Source: FEB-7 sp963698265
GTDB lineage: Bacteria; Pseudomonadota; Gammaproteobacteria; Burkholderiales; Usitatibacteraceae
Assembly (NCBI GenBank): GCA_963698265.1
Contig: CAVOQC010000002.1
Span: 186,001-250,000 of the forward strand
Direction of reading: 5' to 3'
DNA: 64,000 bases
In this document: piece after piece, positions 34,001 through 42,474 of the stretch
How positions within the stretch are numbered: position 1 is the first letter of the stretch
How the letters are laid out: every line of letters starts with the position of its first letter
Notes under the pieces: generated by a model
Told to the model about the DNA's origin: nothing
What the model saw: only the letters and a program-made list of their open reading frames with translations
Database searches by the model: none
Position numbers and translations under genes: made by a program

Positions 34001-35759
34001 CCGCCCCTTCGAGCGTCCACCCGTGCCGCTGCATTTCCCGCCAGGTCGAGTCGCTCGTCGTGAACCGGTGGTTGGAGTCGTTGCGCGCGAATCCCTCGTT
34101 GTAGGCGCGCAGCACCTGCAGGTATCCCGGCGGACAGGCGCCGTCCGCCGACACGGGCTCGATGTAGAACCCGGTGCCCTCGTAGTACCACCCGCCGGCG
34201 CGCTTCACGAGTTCGCATTCAGAGGCGCTCGCGGTGAAGAAGTGCGAGTTCGGCCCGCCCGCCAGGGCTCCGTAGAAGCGGCACACCGGCACGGCGGTGG
34301 TGAAGTTCGTCGCGGGCAGCCGCGAGTAGGACCGGAACGCGTGCCCCGTGAGTTGCCAGTCAGGGCCGGCAACGCCCGCGAGTATCAGCGCTATCTCGTC
34401 GGCGCCGCTCGCGATGAAGAAGTGGTTCAGGGGAGCGTGGTAGAACTCCCGGGTGAGCGCCTCGTCCGGCCCGGGCGCGAAGGGCACGTGAGCATCGACC
34501 CGCAGGGCATCCTGCGGCCCGCCTGACACGCTCCCCATGCGGATGAGCCGGGCGATCGCATCCGGATCCTCGGCGACGCGGAGATAGGCGTTCAGGAACG
34601 TTACCGTCCACGTCATCACGTCGCCGCGCATCGCGGCCTCGTACCCGTGTTCCACGTCGGCGAGCTCGACCAGGTAGCGCGAGCCCCGGAATCGGTTGAT
34701 CGCCTGTTCCATCATCTTGATCGGCGCTGTGAGATCGGCCGTGCCGGAGATCGCGAGAAAAGGACGATCGACCCGGTCGGCGCCGCCCTGGTCGTCGCAG
34801 AACGACGGCAGGAAGGACTGCCCCGCATAGGGAACGAGCCCGACGGCCACCTTGACCCGCGGGTCCGTGACGGTGTCCCGGCAGGCGAGGCCGAGGCTCG
34901 TGGTCAGGCGCGCGCCCAGGAGGTTGGCCACGGCCTGCCCGCCCAGGCTCGCGCCGAAGCCGCCGATGCGGTCCGGGTCGATGCCGGGCGCGTAGCCCGG
35001 GTGCGCGAGCAGCGTGTCCACGAGCGCCTTGAGGGATGCCGGGCGCATCAGTTCCATCTCGACGAACTCGTCGAAGTGGGCGAGCAAGGTCAGGAAATCG
35101 CGGAGATCGCCGACGCGAATGCGCGAGAACCGCGGATCGCCGTGGAACACGGCCGCCACCAGGTAGCCGTGCGACGCGAGGTCGACCATCGCCTCGAGGT
35201 GGCCCGGGCTGATCGGGCTGCCGCCCAGGCCATGGGAAAAGAGGACGAGCGGCAGCCGCGCGGGAATCGCAGGCGGAGGCGGGCTCAGGAGGATCCCGTA
35301 GCCGGCCGCGTGTTCGGCGAGGTGAATAAGCCGCGGCGAGGCGCCGGCCGGCTGCATGCGGGGCACGATGTCGCCGGTGCCCGGCAGGACGTAGTCGGGA
35401 TCGCCATTGGCCTGCGGCGTGGGATGGCAGACGATCGCGACGTGGGGAACAAGGTCTCCGGCGAACCGCGGATAGATCTCGCGAAGGTCCGGGACCGGCA
35501 CGTCGAAGCGCAGCGCCGTGTCCGGAGCGGCGAGTATCTGCGAAATGTAGCGCCCCTGGCCATCGCGGGGCCGTCCCTCCCAGATCTCCTCCGGCGTCGA
35601 GGCGAGGGCGGCGATGAAGGATTCGTCCTGGGCTATGTTGGAGCAGGCAACCTTGAACGGGCCGGCGCCCACGGGCGTGACGGTCGCGACGTGATTTGCC
35701 GCCATCGCGAGGCCGCTGGCCCCGAGTGCTGCGACGAAGGCGAAAAGCGAATGGCGCAT
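33981..35759 (-). CDS. Secreted alpha/beta hydrolase with C-terminal DUF5648-type domain
   Basis: The 592-residue protein has a signal peptide (SLFAFVAALGASGLAMA). The middle is an alpha/beta hydrolase with LVLFSHGLGGSP, the nucleophile elbow GFGASLGGQ, an aspartate in SGTADLTAP and a histidine in DVEHGYEA, as in PAF-acetylhydrolase/dienelactone-hydrolase relatives. The C-terminal 150 residues have the repeated aromatic pattern of DUF5648: FYHAPLNHFFIAS, then FYGALAGGPNSHFFTAS and GWYYEG. DUF5648 occurs in secreted enzymes with unknown, possibly binding, role. The substrate is unknown, but an ester is likely. Confidence 0.82.
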   Translation of the reverse strand: MRHSLFAFVAALGASGLAMAANHVATVTPVGAGPFKVACSNIAQDESFIAALASTPEEIWEGRPRDGQGRYISQILAAPDTALRFDVPVPDLREIYPRFAGDLVPHVAIVCHPTPQANGDPDYVLPGTGDIVPRMQPAGASPRLIHLAEHAAGYGILLSPPPPAIPARLPLVLFSHGLGGSPISPGHLEAMVDLASHGYLVAAVFHGDPRFSRIRVGDLRDFLTLLAHFDEFVEMELMRPASLKALVDTLLAHPGYAPGIDPDRIGGFGASLGGQAVANLLGARLTTSLGLACRDTVTDPRVKVAVGLVPYAGQSFLPSFCDDQGGADRVDRPFLAISGTADLTAPIKMMEQAINRFRGSRYLVELADVEHGYEAAMRGDVMTWTVTFLNAYLRVAEDPDAIARLIRMGSVSGGPQDALRVDAHVPFAPGPDEALTREFYHAPLNHFFIASGADEIALILAGVAGPDWQLTGHAFRSYSRLPATNFTTAVPVCRFYGALAGGPNSHFFTASASECELVKRAGGWYYEGTGFYIEPVSADGACPPGYLQVLRAYNEGFARNDSNHRFTTSDSTWREMQRHGWTLEGAVMCALP

Positions 35760-35765
35760 GACAGG

Positions 35766-35771
35766 TAGAAT
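35766..35771 (+). promoter_or_regulatory. -10-like element for the CoA-binding protein gene
   Basis: TAGAAT lies 32 bases before the ATG at 35804, in the 44-bp gap between divergent genes. The same hexamer occurs before nfeD and before the thioesterase gene. No clear -35 is present. Confidence 0.35.
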
Positions 35772-35803
35772 CCTCTGCAAACCGGCATTTTCCCACGCGA
35801 ACC

Positions 35804-36265
35804 ATGGACGACATCCCGAAGCTGCGCCGAATCCTGCGGGACAACCGCACCGTCGCGGTGGTGGGGCTTTCGGCCAACTGGTACCGGCCGAGCTACTTCG
35901 CCGCCAAGTACCTGCAGGAACACGGCTACCGCGTCATCCCGGTCAATCCCGCGTACGACAGCATCCTGGGAGAGAAGTGCCACAAGTCGCTCGCCGAAAT
36001 CCCGGAGAAGGTCGACATCGTCGACTGCTTCCGCCGCAGCGAGGAGATCCCCGCCCTCGCGGACGAAGCCGCCGCGATCGGCGCGAAGGTCCTGTGGATG
36101 CAGCTCGGCGTGACGAGCGGCGAGGCCCGGCGGCAGGCCGAGGCGGCCGGGCTCGAGGTGGTCGAGGACCGCTGCATGAAGATCGAGCACGGACGCCTGT
36201 TCGGCGGGCTGGGCTGGGCCGGCGTGAACACCGGGGTGATCTCCGCCCATCGCCAGTCCCGATGA
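35804..36265 (+). CDS. CoA-binding domain protein (YccU-like)
   Basis: The 153-residue Rossmann-fold protein has the CoA-binding signature VAVVGLSANWYRPSYF and VIPVNPAYDSILGEKC. It lacks the rest of succinyl-CoA synthetase and matches the small stand-alone family typified by YccU. The cellular role is unknown. A hairpin follows three bases after the stop. Confidence 0.9.
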   Translation: MDDIPKLRRILRDNRTVAVVGLSANWYRPSYFAAKYLQEHGYRVIPVNPAYDSILGEKCHKSLAEIPEKVDIVDCFRRSEEIPALADEAAAIGAKVLWMQLGVTSGEARRQAEAAGLEVVEDRCMKIEHGRLFGGLGWAGVNTGVISAHRQSR

Positions 36266-36267
36266 AT

Positions 36268-36300
36268 GCCTGCCCGCGTGATCGGGCGGGCCCGTAGAAT
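36268..36300 (+). promoter_or_regulatory. Hairpin then -10-like element before nfeD
   Basis: GCCTGCCCG (36268-36276) pairs with CGGGCGGGC (36283-36291) with one G-U pair and may end the CoA-binding gene's transcript. It is followed by TAGAAT at 36295-36300, a -10-like element that would start transcription near 36307, 31 bases before nfeD. Confidence 0.4.
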
Positions 36301-36337
36301 AGCGCGCAGTTTCCCCTGCCCGGAAGGAAGAGTTCCC

Positions 36338-36772
36338 ATGGAGCCGCATCTCCTCTGGATCGTCGCCGGATTCGTCCTCGTCATCGCGGAGCTCGTGACG
36401 GGCACCTTCTACCTGCTGGTGATCGGCGTGGGCGCGTTCGCCGGCGCCGCCGTCGCCTGGGCGGGCGGCGCCTACCTCGCGCAAGCGGTCGGCGGGAGCG
36501 CGGTGGCCCTCGCGGGAACCTGGCTCGTGTATCGCTGGCACCGCAGCCACCGCCGGAGCAATCCGAAGGACGACTTCCTCGACCTGGGCCAGCCCGTGGT
36601 CCTCGAGACGTGGGTCGACGCCGGCGCCGGGCTGGCGCGCGTGAAGTACCGCGGCACGACGTGGGATGCGAGGATCGGCGCCGGAACGCGCCCCGATCCG
36701 GGCGCCACGCTCTTCATCAACGGACAGGACGGGAGCACGCTGCTCGTGTCCGCCGCGAAGCCCTCGAACTGA
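36338..36772 (+). CDS. NfeD family membrane protein
   Basis: The 144-residue protein has two or three N-terminal membrane segments (LLWIVAGFVLVIAELVTG and the following YLLVIGVGAFAGAAVAW) and a C-terminal OB-fold domain (VLETWVDAGAGLARVKYRG). Short NfeD proteins partner with SPFH/stomatin proteins, and one follows 26 bp downstream. The pair may organise or protect membrane microdomains. GGAAGGAAG precedes the ATG. Confidence 0.9.
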   Translation: MEPHLLWIVAGFVLVIAELVTGTFYLLVIGVGAFAGAAVAWAGGAYLAQAVGGSAVALAGTWLVYRWHRSHRRSNPKDDFLDLGQPVVLETWVDAGAGLARVKYRGTTWDARIGAGTRPDPGATLFINGQDGSTLLVSAAKPSN

Positions 36773-36798
36773 AACGAACAAGAACCAGGGAGACCGCC

Positions 36799-37794
36799 AT
36801 GTTCTTCAAAGTCCTCATCGCCGCCATCGTCTCGATCGCCGCCGCGTTCCTCACGCAGAGCGTCGGCATTACGGTAGCCACCTTCCTCATCGCGATGATC
36901 GTGGTGCTCGTCGTCGAGGGCATCCGCGTCGTGCCCCAGCAGCAGGCCTGGGTGATCGAGCGCCTGGGCAAGTACCACGAGATCCTGCCGCCGGGGCTGA
37001 ACGTGATCGTGCCCTTCATCGACCGCATCGCCTACCGCCATTCGCTGAAGGAAGTGCCTCTCGACATCCCCGAGCAGGTCTGCATCACCAAGGACAACAC
37101 GCAGCTCGCGGTGGACGGGATCATCTATTACCAGGTGGCGGACCCGAAGCTCGCCTCCTACGGCTCGTCGGACTACGTGCTCGCGATCTCGCAGCTCGCG
37201 CAAACGGCGTTGCGCAGCGAAGTCGGCAAGATGGAGCTCGACAAGACATTCGAGAGCCGAAGCGAGATCAACCACATGGTCGTCTCCGTCCTGGACGAGG
37301 CGGGCCGCACGTGGGGCATCAAGGTGCTGCGCTACGAGATCAAGAGCCTCACGCCGCCGGAGGCGATCTTGCGCTCGATGCAGGCGCAGATCACCGCGGA
37401 ACGGGAGAAACGCGCGCTCATCGCCAAGAGCGAGGGCCAGCGCCAGCAGGAGATCAACATCGCCGACGGTGCCAAGCAGGCCAAGGTGCTGCAGTCCGAG
37501 GGCGACAAGCAGGCCGCGATCAACAAGGCGCAGGGCGAGGCGCTGGCGCTCACGACCGTTGCCGAGGCGACCGCGAACGCGGTGCGCCAGGTAGCCGCCG
37601 CCATCGGCGCCGAGGGCGGGATGCTCGCTGCCAACCTGAAGGTCGCGGAGAAATACGTCGAGGCTTTCTCCGGCCTCGCCAAGACCGGCAACACGCTGAT
37701 CGTGCCGGCGAACCTCACGGACGTGTCGACCTTCGTCTCGACCGCCATGACGGTGCTGGACAGGACGAAGGCCTCGCTGGACGCGCCCAAGTAG
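36799..37794 (+). CDS. SPFH/stomatin-like membrane protein (QmcA-like)
   Basis: The 331-residue protein has an N-terminal membrane segment (VATFLIAMIVVLVVEG), the SPFH domain (VPQQQAWVIERLGKYHEILP onward) and a helical, Gln/Lys/Glu-rich coiled-coil tail. It resembles E. coli QmcA and paraslipin. With NfeD it forms a known pair; in other bacteria such assemblies scaffold membrane proteases. The C-terminal KTGNTLIVPANL motif is shared across the family. Confidence 0.92.
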   Translation: MFFKVLIAAIVSIAAAFLTQSVGITVATFLIAMIVVLVVEGIRVVPQQQAWVIERLGKYHEILPPGLNVIVPFIDRIAYRHSLKEVPLDIPEQVCITKDNTQLAVDGIIYYQVADPKLASYGSSDYVLAISQLAQTALRSEVGKMELDKTFESRSEINHMVVSVLDEAGRTWGIKVLRYEIKSLTPPEAILRSMQAQITAEREKRALIAKSEGQRQQEINIADGAKQAKVLQSEGDKQAAINKAQGEALALTTVAEATANAVRQVAAAIGAEGGMLAANLKVAEKYVEAFSGLAKTGNTLIVPANLTDVSTFVSTAMTVLDRTKASLDAPK

Positions 37795-37797
37795 CCG

Positions 37798-39078
37798 ATG
37801 GCGGACCGCGCGTTCGGCTTCGAGACCCTGGCCCTGCACGCGGGCCAGATTCCCGACGCGCAGACGGGTGCGCGCGCGGCACCCCTCTACCAGACGACCT
37901 CGTTCGTCTTCGACAGCGCCGAGCATGCGGCAAGCCTCTTCAATCTGCAGACCTTCGGCAACGTCTACACGCGGCTTTCGAACCCGACGACCGCGATGTT
38001 CGAGGAGCGCATGGCGGCCCTTGAGGGCGGGCGTGCGGCGGTGGCCACCGCCTCGGGTCAGGCCGCCGAGATGGTGGCGCTTCTCAACATCTGCCAGGCG
38101 GGCGACCACATCGTCTCCTCCTCGAAGCTCTACGGCGGCACGCACACGATGTTCGCCGTGAACTTCCCGAAGCTCGGCATCGAGACCACCTTCGTCGATC
38201 CCGACGAGCCCGAGAACTTCCGCGGCGCGATCCGCCAGAACACGAAGGCGGTGTTTTCCGAGACGCTCGGCAACCCCGCCATCAATATGGTCGACATCGC
38301 CGCGGTCGGCGCGATTGCGCGCGAGGCAGGCGTTCCCTTCGTGGTCGACAACACCGCAGCCTCGCCCTACCTGTGCCAGCCGCTCGCGCACGGCGCCGAT
38401 GTCGTCGTCCATTCGGCCACCAAGTTCATCGGCGGCCACGGCACCACCATGGGCGGGGTGGTGGTGGAGAGCGGGAAGTTTCCCTGGGACAACGGGAAGT
38501 TCCCGTCGATGACGGAGCCCAGCGCGGGCTACCACGGCGTGCGCTTCTTCGAGACCTTCGGCGACTTCGGCTTCACCATGAAGGCGCGTATGGAGATCCT
38601 GCGCGTCTTCGGGCCGGCGATCTCGCCCTTCAATGCGTGGATGCTGCTGCAGGGCCTGGAGACGCTGCCGGTGCGCATGGACCGCCACTGCGCCAACACA
38701 CTGGGAGTGGCGCAGTTCCTGCGCGCCCACGCCAAGGTCGCGTGGGTGAGCTATCCCGGGCTCGAGGAAAACCGGTACCACGCGCTCACGCGCCGCTACA
38801 TGCCGAAGGGCGCAGGCGCGCTCCTGTCCTTCGGGATCAAGGGCGGCTTTTCGGCGGGCGTGAAGTTCATCGAGGGCCTCGAGTTCGTGAGCCACCTCGC
38901 CAACATCGGCGACGCCAAGTCGCTCGTGATCCACCCGGCCTCCACCACGCACCGGCAACTCGCGGAAGCCGACCAGGTGAAGGCGGGGGTGCCGCCGGAC
39001 ATGGTGCGGCTCTCCATCGGGCTGGAGACGCTCGACGACATCCTCTGGGACCTGGACCAGGCCCTCTCCCGTACCTGA
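37798..39078 (+). CDS. metY: O-acetylhomoserine sulfhydrylase (aminocarboxypropyltransferase)
   Basis: The 426-residue PLP enzyme of the Cys/Met metabolism family makes homocysteine from O-acetylhomoserine and sulfide. It has PLYQTTSFVF, the PLP lysine in HSATKFIGGHGT and VRLSIGLETLDDI near the end. The length (about 430) fits MetY rather than the shorter MetB/MetZ. The gene starts three bases after the SPFH stop but is functionally unrelated to it. Confidence 0.92.
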   Translation: MADRAFGFETLALHAGQIPDAQTGARAAPLYQTTSFVFDSAEHAASLFNLQTFGNVYTRLSNPTTAMFEERMAALEGGRAAVATASGQAAEMVALLNICQAGDHIVSSSKLYGGTHTMFAVNFPKLGIETTFVDPDEPENFRGAIRQNTKAVFSETLGNPAINMVDIAAVGAIAREAGVPFVVDNTAASPYLCQPLAHGADVVVHSATKFIGGHGTTMGGVVVESGKFPWDNGKFPSMTEPSAGYHGVRFFETFGDFGFTMKARMEILRVFGPAISPFNAWMLLQGLETLPVRMDRHCANTLGVAQFLRAHAKVAWVSYPGLEENRYHALTRRYMPKGAGALLSFGIKGGFSAGVKFIEGLEFVSHLANIGDAKSLVIHPASTTHRQLAEADQVKAGVPPDMVRLSIGLETLDDILWDLDQALSRT

Positions 39079-39121
39079 GCGGCCGGCGGCGCAGGCTTCC
39101 GAGTCGGGGCGCCGGTCGGAT

Positions 39122-39151
39122 TTGACAAGGTCCGGCGAAGCGTCATACGAT
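39122..39151 (+). promoter_or_regulatory. Sigma-70 promoter of the PsrA-like regulator
   Basis: TTGACA (39122-39127) and TACGAT (39146-39151) are separated by 18 bases. The -35 is a perfect match. Transcription would start near 39158, inside the palindromic operator, so the regulator can block its own promoter. Confidence 0.7.
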
Positions 39152-39154
39152 GGT

Positions 39155-39172
39155 TTCAAACGAGCGTTTGAA
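39155..39172. promoter_or_regulatory. PsrA-type operator at the regulator promoter
   Basis: TTCAAACGAGCGTTTGAA is an 18-bp palindrome with arms TTCAAACG/CGTTTGAA around AG. The known PsrA motif is (C/G)AAAC-N2-4-GTTTG, which this contains. It overlaps the expected transcript start. A further half-site GCGTTTGAC follows at 39177-39185. Confidence 0.75.
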
Positions 39173-39215
39173 TCACGCGTTTGACGCGTTTCCGATACCC
39201 CGGGGAGGCCACCCG

Positions 39216-39929
39216 ATGCCCGAGCAGCGCCCCGCTCGCCGAACACCCGCGATGGACGCCCTGTCCCAGGACACCAAGTCCCGGATCCTGGACGCCGCGG
39301 AATCGCTGTTCATGGAGCATGGCTTCGAGGCCACCAGCCTGCGGCAGCTCACCGCCGCCGCGGGCGTGAACCTCGCGGCGGTGAACTACCACTTCGGCAC
39401 CAAGGAAGAGCTCTTCCAGGCGGTGCTCACGCGCCGGCTGGACCCGATGAACCAGGAGCGCATCGATCTCCTCGAGCGCTACGAGCGCCAGGCGGGCACG
39501 CGGCCGCTTTCCTGCGAGAAGATCCTCTCGGCCATGCTGATACCCGCACTCCGGCTCTCGAGGGACGAGCGGCGCGGGGGCAAGGATTTCCTGCGCGTGC
39601 TGGGGCGCGCCTATGCCGATCCGGCGCCGTTCATCCGCAACTTCCTCTCGGCGCAGTACGCCGAGATGATCAACCGGTTCAAGGACGCGTTCCAGAAGGC
39701 GCTTCCGCACCTCACGATGCAGGAGCTCACCTGGAGGCTGCACTTCGTCATGGGCGCGCTGTCCTACACGCTGGCGGGCACCGACGCGCTCAAGCTCCTG
39801 GCGCAGGTGATCCCGCACGACAAGGACAACGACGAAATGCTGCTCGAGCGGCTCGCCCCCTTCCTCGCGGCAGGCCTCAAGGCGCCGCTCGGGGACACGA
39901 AGAAGCTGGAGCTGGCCTCCGGGGACTAG
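39216..39929 (+). CDS. psrA: TetR/AcrR family regulator, PsrA-like, of fatty-acid degradation
   Basis: The 237-residue protein has an N-terminal helix-turn-helix with SLRQLTAAAGVNLAAVNYHF, nearly identical to the recognition region of Pseudomonas PsrA, and a TetR ligand domain. PsrA represses beta-oxidation genes and is released by long-chain fatty acids. The ATG at 39216 is preceded by GGGGAGG; an in-frame ATG at 39150 would place the operator inside the coding sequence and is rejected. It sits directly upstream of fadE. The identical operator at 49005 implies control of the thioesterase-fadBA unit. Confidence 0.85.
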   Translation: MPEQRPARRTPAMDALSQDTKSRILDAAESLFMEHGFEATSLRQLTAAAGVNLAAVNYHFGTKEELFQAVLTRRLDPMNQERIDLLERYERQAGTRPLSCEKILSAMLIPALRLSRDERRGGKDFLRVLGRAYADPAPFIRNFLSAQYAEMINRFKDAFQKALPHLTMQELTWRLHFVMGALSYTLAGTDALKLLAQVIPHDKDNDEMLLERLAPFLAAGLKAPLGDTKKLELASGD

Positions 39930-40005
39930 GCAAGGCCCGCACGAGGCGAACTGGAGCAACGCCCGACCGCATCGCGGGAGGGTATTTTCGGGAAGGAGAT
40001 TGACC

Positions 40006-42474
40006 ATGCTGCCCATCATCCTGTCGGTCCTCGCCGTGATCGTCGTCGCGTGGACGCTCGCCTACCACCGCGCGAATGCCCTGGCGTGGTCGGCCGCGCT
40101 GGCGGCCGGTGCCGCCTGCCTCACCGTGCTCGCCGCCCCGCCGGCCGGTGTCGTGGCGGCGGCCTGGGTCGCGGTCGCCGTGTTCGCCGCGCTCTCCGTG
40201 GTGAAACCGATCCGCCGCGCGATCGTCACGGGCCCGCTCTTCGGCCTCTTCAAGCGCGTGCTTCCGCAGATGTCGCAGACGGAGCAGGAGGCGCTGGACG
40301 CGGGCAGCGTCTGGTGGGATGCCGATCTCTTCTCCGGCAAGCCCGACTGGTCGAAGATGCTCGCCTACCCGGCGGCGAAGCTGACCGCCGAGGAGCAGGC
40401 CTTCGTGGACGGGCCGGTGGAAGAACTCTGCGGCATGCTCGACGAATGGGAGATCAACAACGAGCGCATGGACCTCTCGCCGGAAGCGTGGAAGTTCATC
40501 CGCGACCAGGGCTTCCTCGGGATCATCATCCCGAAGTCCTTCGGGGGGCTGGGGTTCTCGGCCTTCGCGCACTCCGAGATCGTGACCAAGATCTCGACCC
40601 GCAGCGGCGCGGCCGCGGTGACCGTCATGGTGCCCAACTCGCTGGGCCCGGCCGAGCTCCTGATGCACTACGGCACCGAGGAGCAGAAGAACCACTACCT
40701 GCCGCGCCTCGCGAAGGGACAGGAGATCCCCTGCTTCGCGCTCACCAATCCCGATGCGGGATCCGATGCGGCATCCATTCCGGACTTCGGCATCGTCTGC
40801 AAGGGCACGCACGAGGGCAAGGAGGTCCTGGGCATCCGCCTCACCTGGGAAAAGCGCTACATCACGCTCGCCCCGGTGGCCACGCTCCTGGGCCTCGCCT
40901 TCAAGCTCTACGATCCCGAAAAGCTCCTGGGCGGCGAGGAGGATGTGGGCATCACGCTCGCGCTCGTGCCGACCTCGCACGCAGGCGTGAACGTCGGCCG
41001 GCGTCACGATCCGCTGGGCTGCGCGTTCATGAACGGGCCCACGACGGGCAAGGACGTCTTCATCCCGATGGACTGGGTGATCGGCGGCAAGGCGGAGGTG
41101 GGAACCGGCTGGCGCATGCTGATGGAGTGCCTCGCCGCGGGCCGGTCCATATCGCTGCCGTCCATGTCGATGGCCGCGGGAAAGATCGGAACGCGGGTGA
41201 CTGGCGCCTACGCGCGCATCCGCACGCAGTTCAAGACGCCCATCGGGCGCTTCGAGGGCATCGAGGAGCCGCTCGCGCGCATCGGCGGAACGACCTACCT
41301 CATGGACGGCATGCGTCGCATGACCATGGCCGCGCTCGACATGGGCGAGAAGCCGAGCGTCATCTCGGCGATCTGCAAGTACCACATGACGGAGCGCATG
41401 CGCTCGGTCATCAACGACGCGATGGACGTCCACGGCGGCAAGGGGATCTGCATGGGCCCCAACAATTACCTCGGGCGCGCCTACCAGACGCTCCCCATCG
41501 CCATCACGGTGGAGGGGGCCAACATCCTCACGCGCTCGCTCATCATCTTCGGGCAGGGCGCCATCCGCTGCCATCCCTGGGTGCTGAAGGAGATGCGCGC
41601 GGCGGGCGGCAACGACCTGCCGGCCTTCGACCTCGCCTTCTGGGGGCATGTGAGCTTCACGGTGTCGAACGCGGCGCGCGCGCTGTGGCTCGGCCTCACC
41701 GGCGGCAAGGGAATCTCGGTGCCGGGTTCGCGGGAGACGCGCCGTTACCTGCAGATCCTCACGCGCTTCTCGTCGGCCTTCGCGCTGCTCGCGGACATGT
41801 CCATGTTCGTGATCGGCGGCAGCCTCAAGCGCAAGGAAATGCTCTCCGCACGCCTGGGCGACATCCTCTCCCACCTCTACATGATGTCGGCCACCGTCAA
41901 GCGCTTCCATGACGACGGCTGCCCGAAGGAGGATCTCCCGCTCCTCACCTGGGCCATGTACGACAGCTCGTTCAAGATGCAGGTGGCGCTGGACGGCGTG
42001 CTCGCGAACTTCCCGAGCCGGCCGGTGGCGTGGGTGCTGCGCCAGCTCGCCTTCCCGAAGGGGCTCACCCTCACCGCGCCGCACGACAAGTGGGCCTCGC
42101 GCGTGGCGAAGCTCCTCATCGAGCCGGGCCCCGTGCGCGACCGCCTCACCGCGGGCATCTACCTGCCGCGCAAGGAGAGCGACCTCGTCGGCCGGCTCGA
42201 GTTCGCGATGGAGGCCGCCATCCAGGCCGAGCCCATCGAAGCGAAGATCCGTGCCGCGCACAAGGCCGGCAAGCTCCCGCAGCGCACGATGGCGGAGCGC
42301 CGCGACGCCGCGGTCAAGAGCGGCATCGTGACACTCGCCGAGTTCGAGCACCTCGTGCGCACGGACCGGCTGCGGCGCGACGTGATCATGGTCGACGATT
42401 TCCCGACCGACCTGTCCCGACAACCCAGCCAGGAGAAGGCCCCATGGCCGCTCAAAGCCGCCGCGTCCATGTAG
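40006..42474 (+). CDS. fadE: Acyl-CoA dehydrogenase FadE
   Basis: The 822-residue enzyme has an N-terminal membrane segment pair (residues 1-65) and the acyl-CoA dehydrogenase core: CFALTNPDAGSDA, YITLAPVATLLGLAFK, and DAMDVHGGKGICMGPNNYLG. E. coli FadE (814) has the same size and order. It carries out the first, FAD-dependent step of beta-oxidation. GGAAGGAG precedes the ATG by seven bases. The 3' end overlaps the thiolase gene by 31 bp. I see no PsrA-type site in its 76-bp upstream gap, so it may be read from the regulator promoter. Confidence 0.95.
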   Translation: MLPIILSVLAVIVVAWTLAYHRANALAWSAALAAGAACLTVLAAPPAGVVAAAWVAVAVFAALSVVKPIRRAIVTGPLFGLFKRVLPQMSQTEQEALDAGSVWWDADLFSGKPDWSKMLAYPAAKLTAEEQAFVDGPVEELCGMLDEWEINNERMDLSPEAWKFIRDQGFLGIIIPKSFGGLGFSAFAHSEIVTKISTRSGAAAVTVMVPNSLGPAELLMHYGTEEQKNHYLPRLAKGQEIPCFALTNPDAGSDAASIPDFGIVCKGTHEGKEVLGIRLTWEKRYITLAPVATLLGLAFKLYDPEKLLGGEEDVGITLALVPTSHAGVNVGRRHDPLGCAFMNGPTTGKDVFIPMDWVIGGKAEVGTGWRMLMECLAAGRSISLPSMSMAAGKIGTRVTGAYARIRTQFKTPIGRFEGIEEPLARIGGTTYLMDGMRRMTMAALDMGEKPSVISAICKYHMTERMRSVINDAMDVHGGKGICMGPNNYLGRAYQTLPIAITVEGANILTRSLIIFGQGAIRCHPWVLKEMRAAGGNDLPAFDLAFWGHVSFTVSNAARALWLGLTGGKGISVPGSRETRRYLQILTRFSSAFALLADMSMFVIGGSLKRKEMLSARLGDILSHLYMMSATVKRFHDDGCPKEDLPLLTWAMYDSSFKMQVALDGVLANFPSRPVAWVLRQLAFPKGLTLTAPHDKWASRVAKLLIEPGPVRDRLTAGIYLPRKESDLVGRLEFAMEAAIQAEPIEAKIRAAHKAGKLPQRTMAERRDAAVKSGIVTLAEFEHLVRTDRLRRDVIMVDDFPTDLSRQPSQEKAPWPLKAAASM

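Noticed and set aside
39150..39215. Earlier in-frame ATG for the PsrA-like regulator
   Set aside because: It would place the operator and transcript start inside the coding region; ATG 39216 has a strong GGGGAGG site and gives family length.
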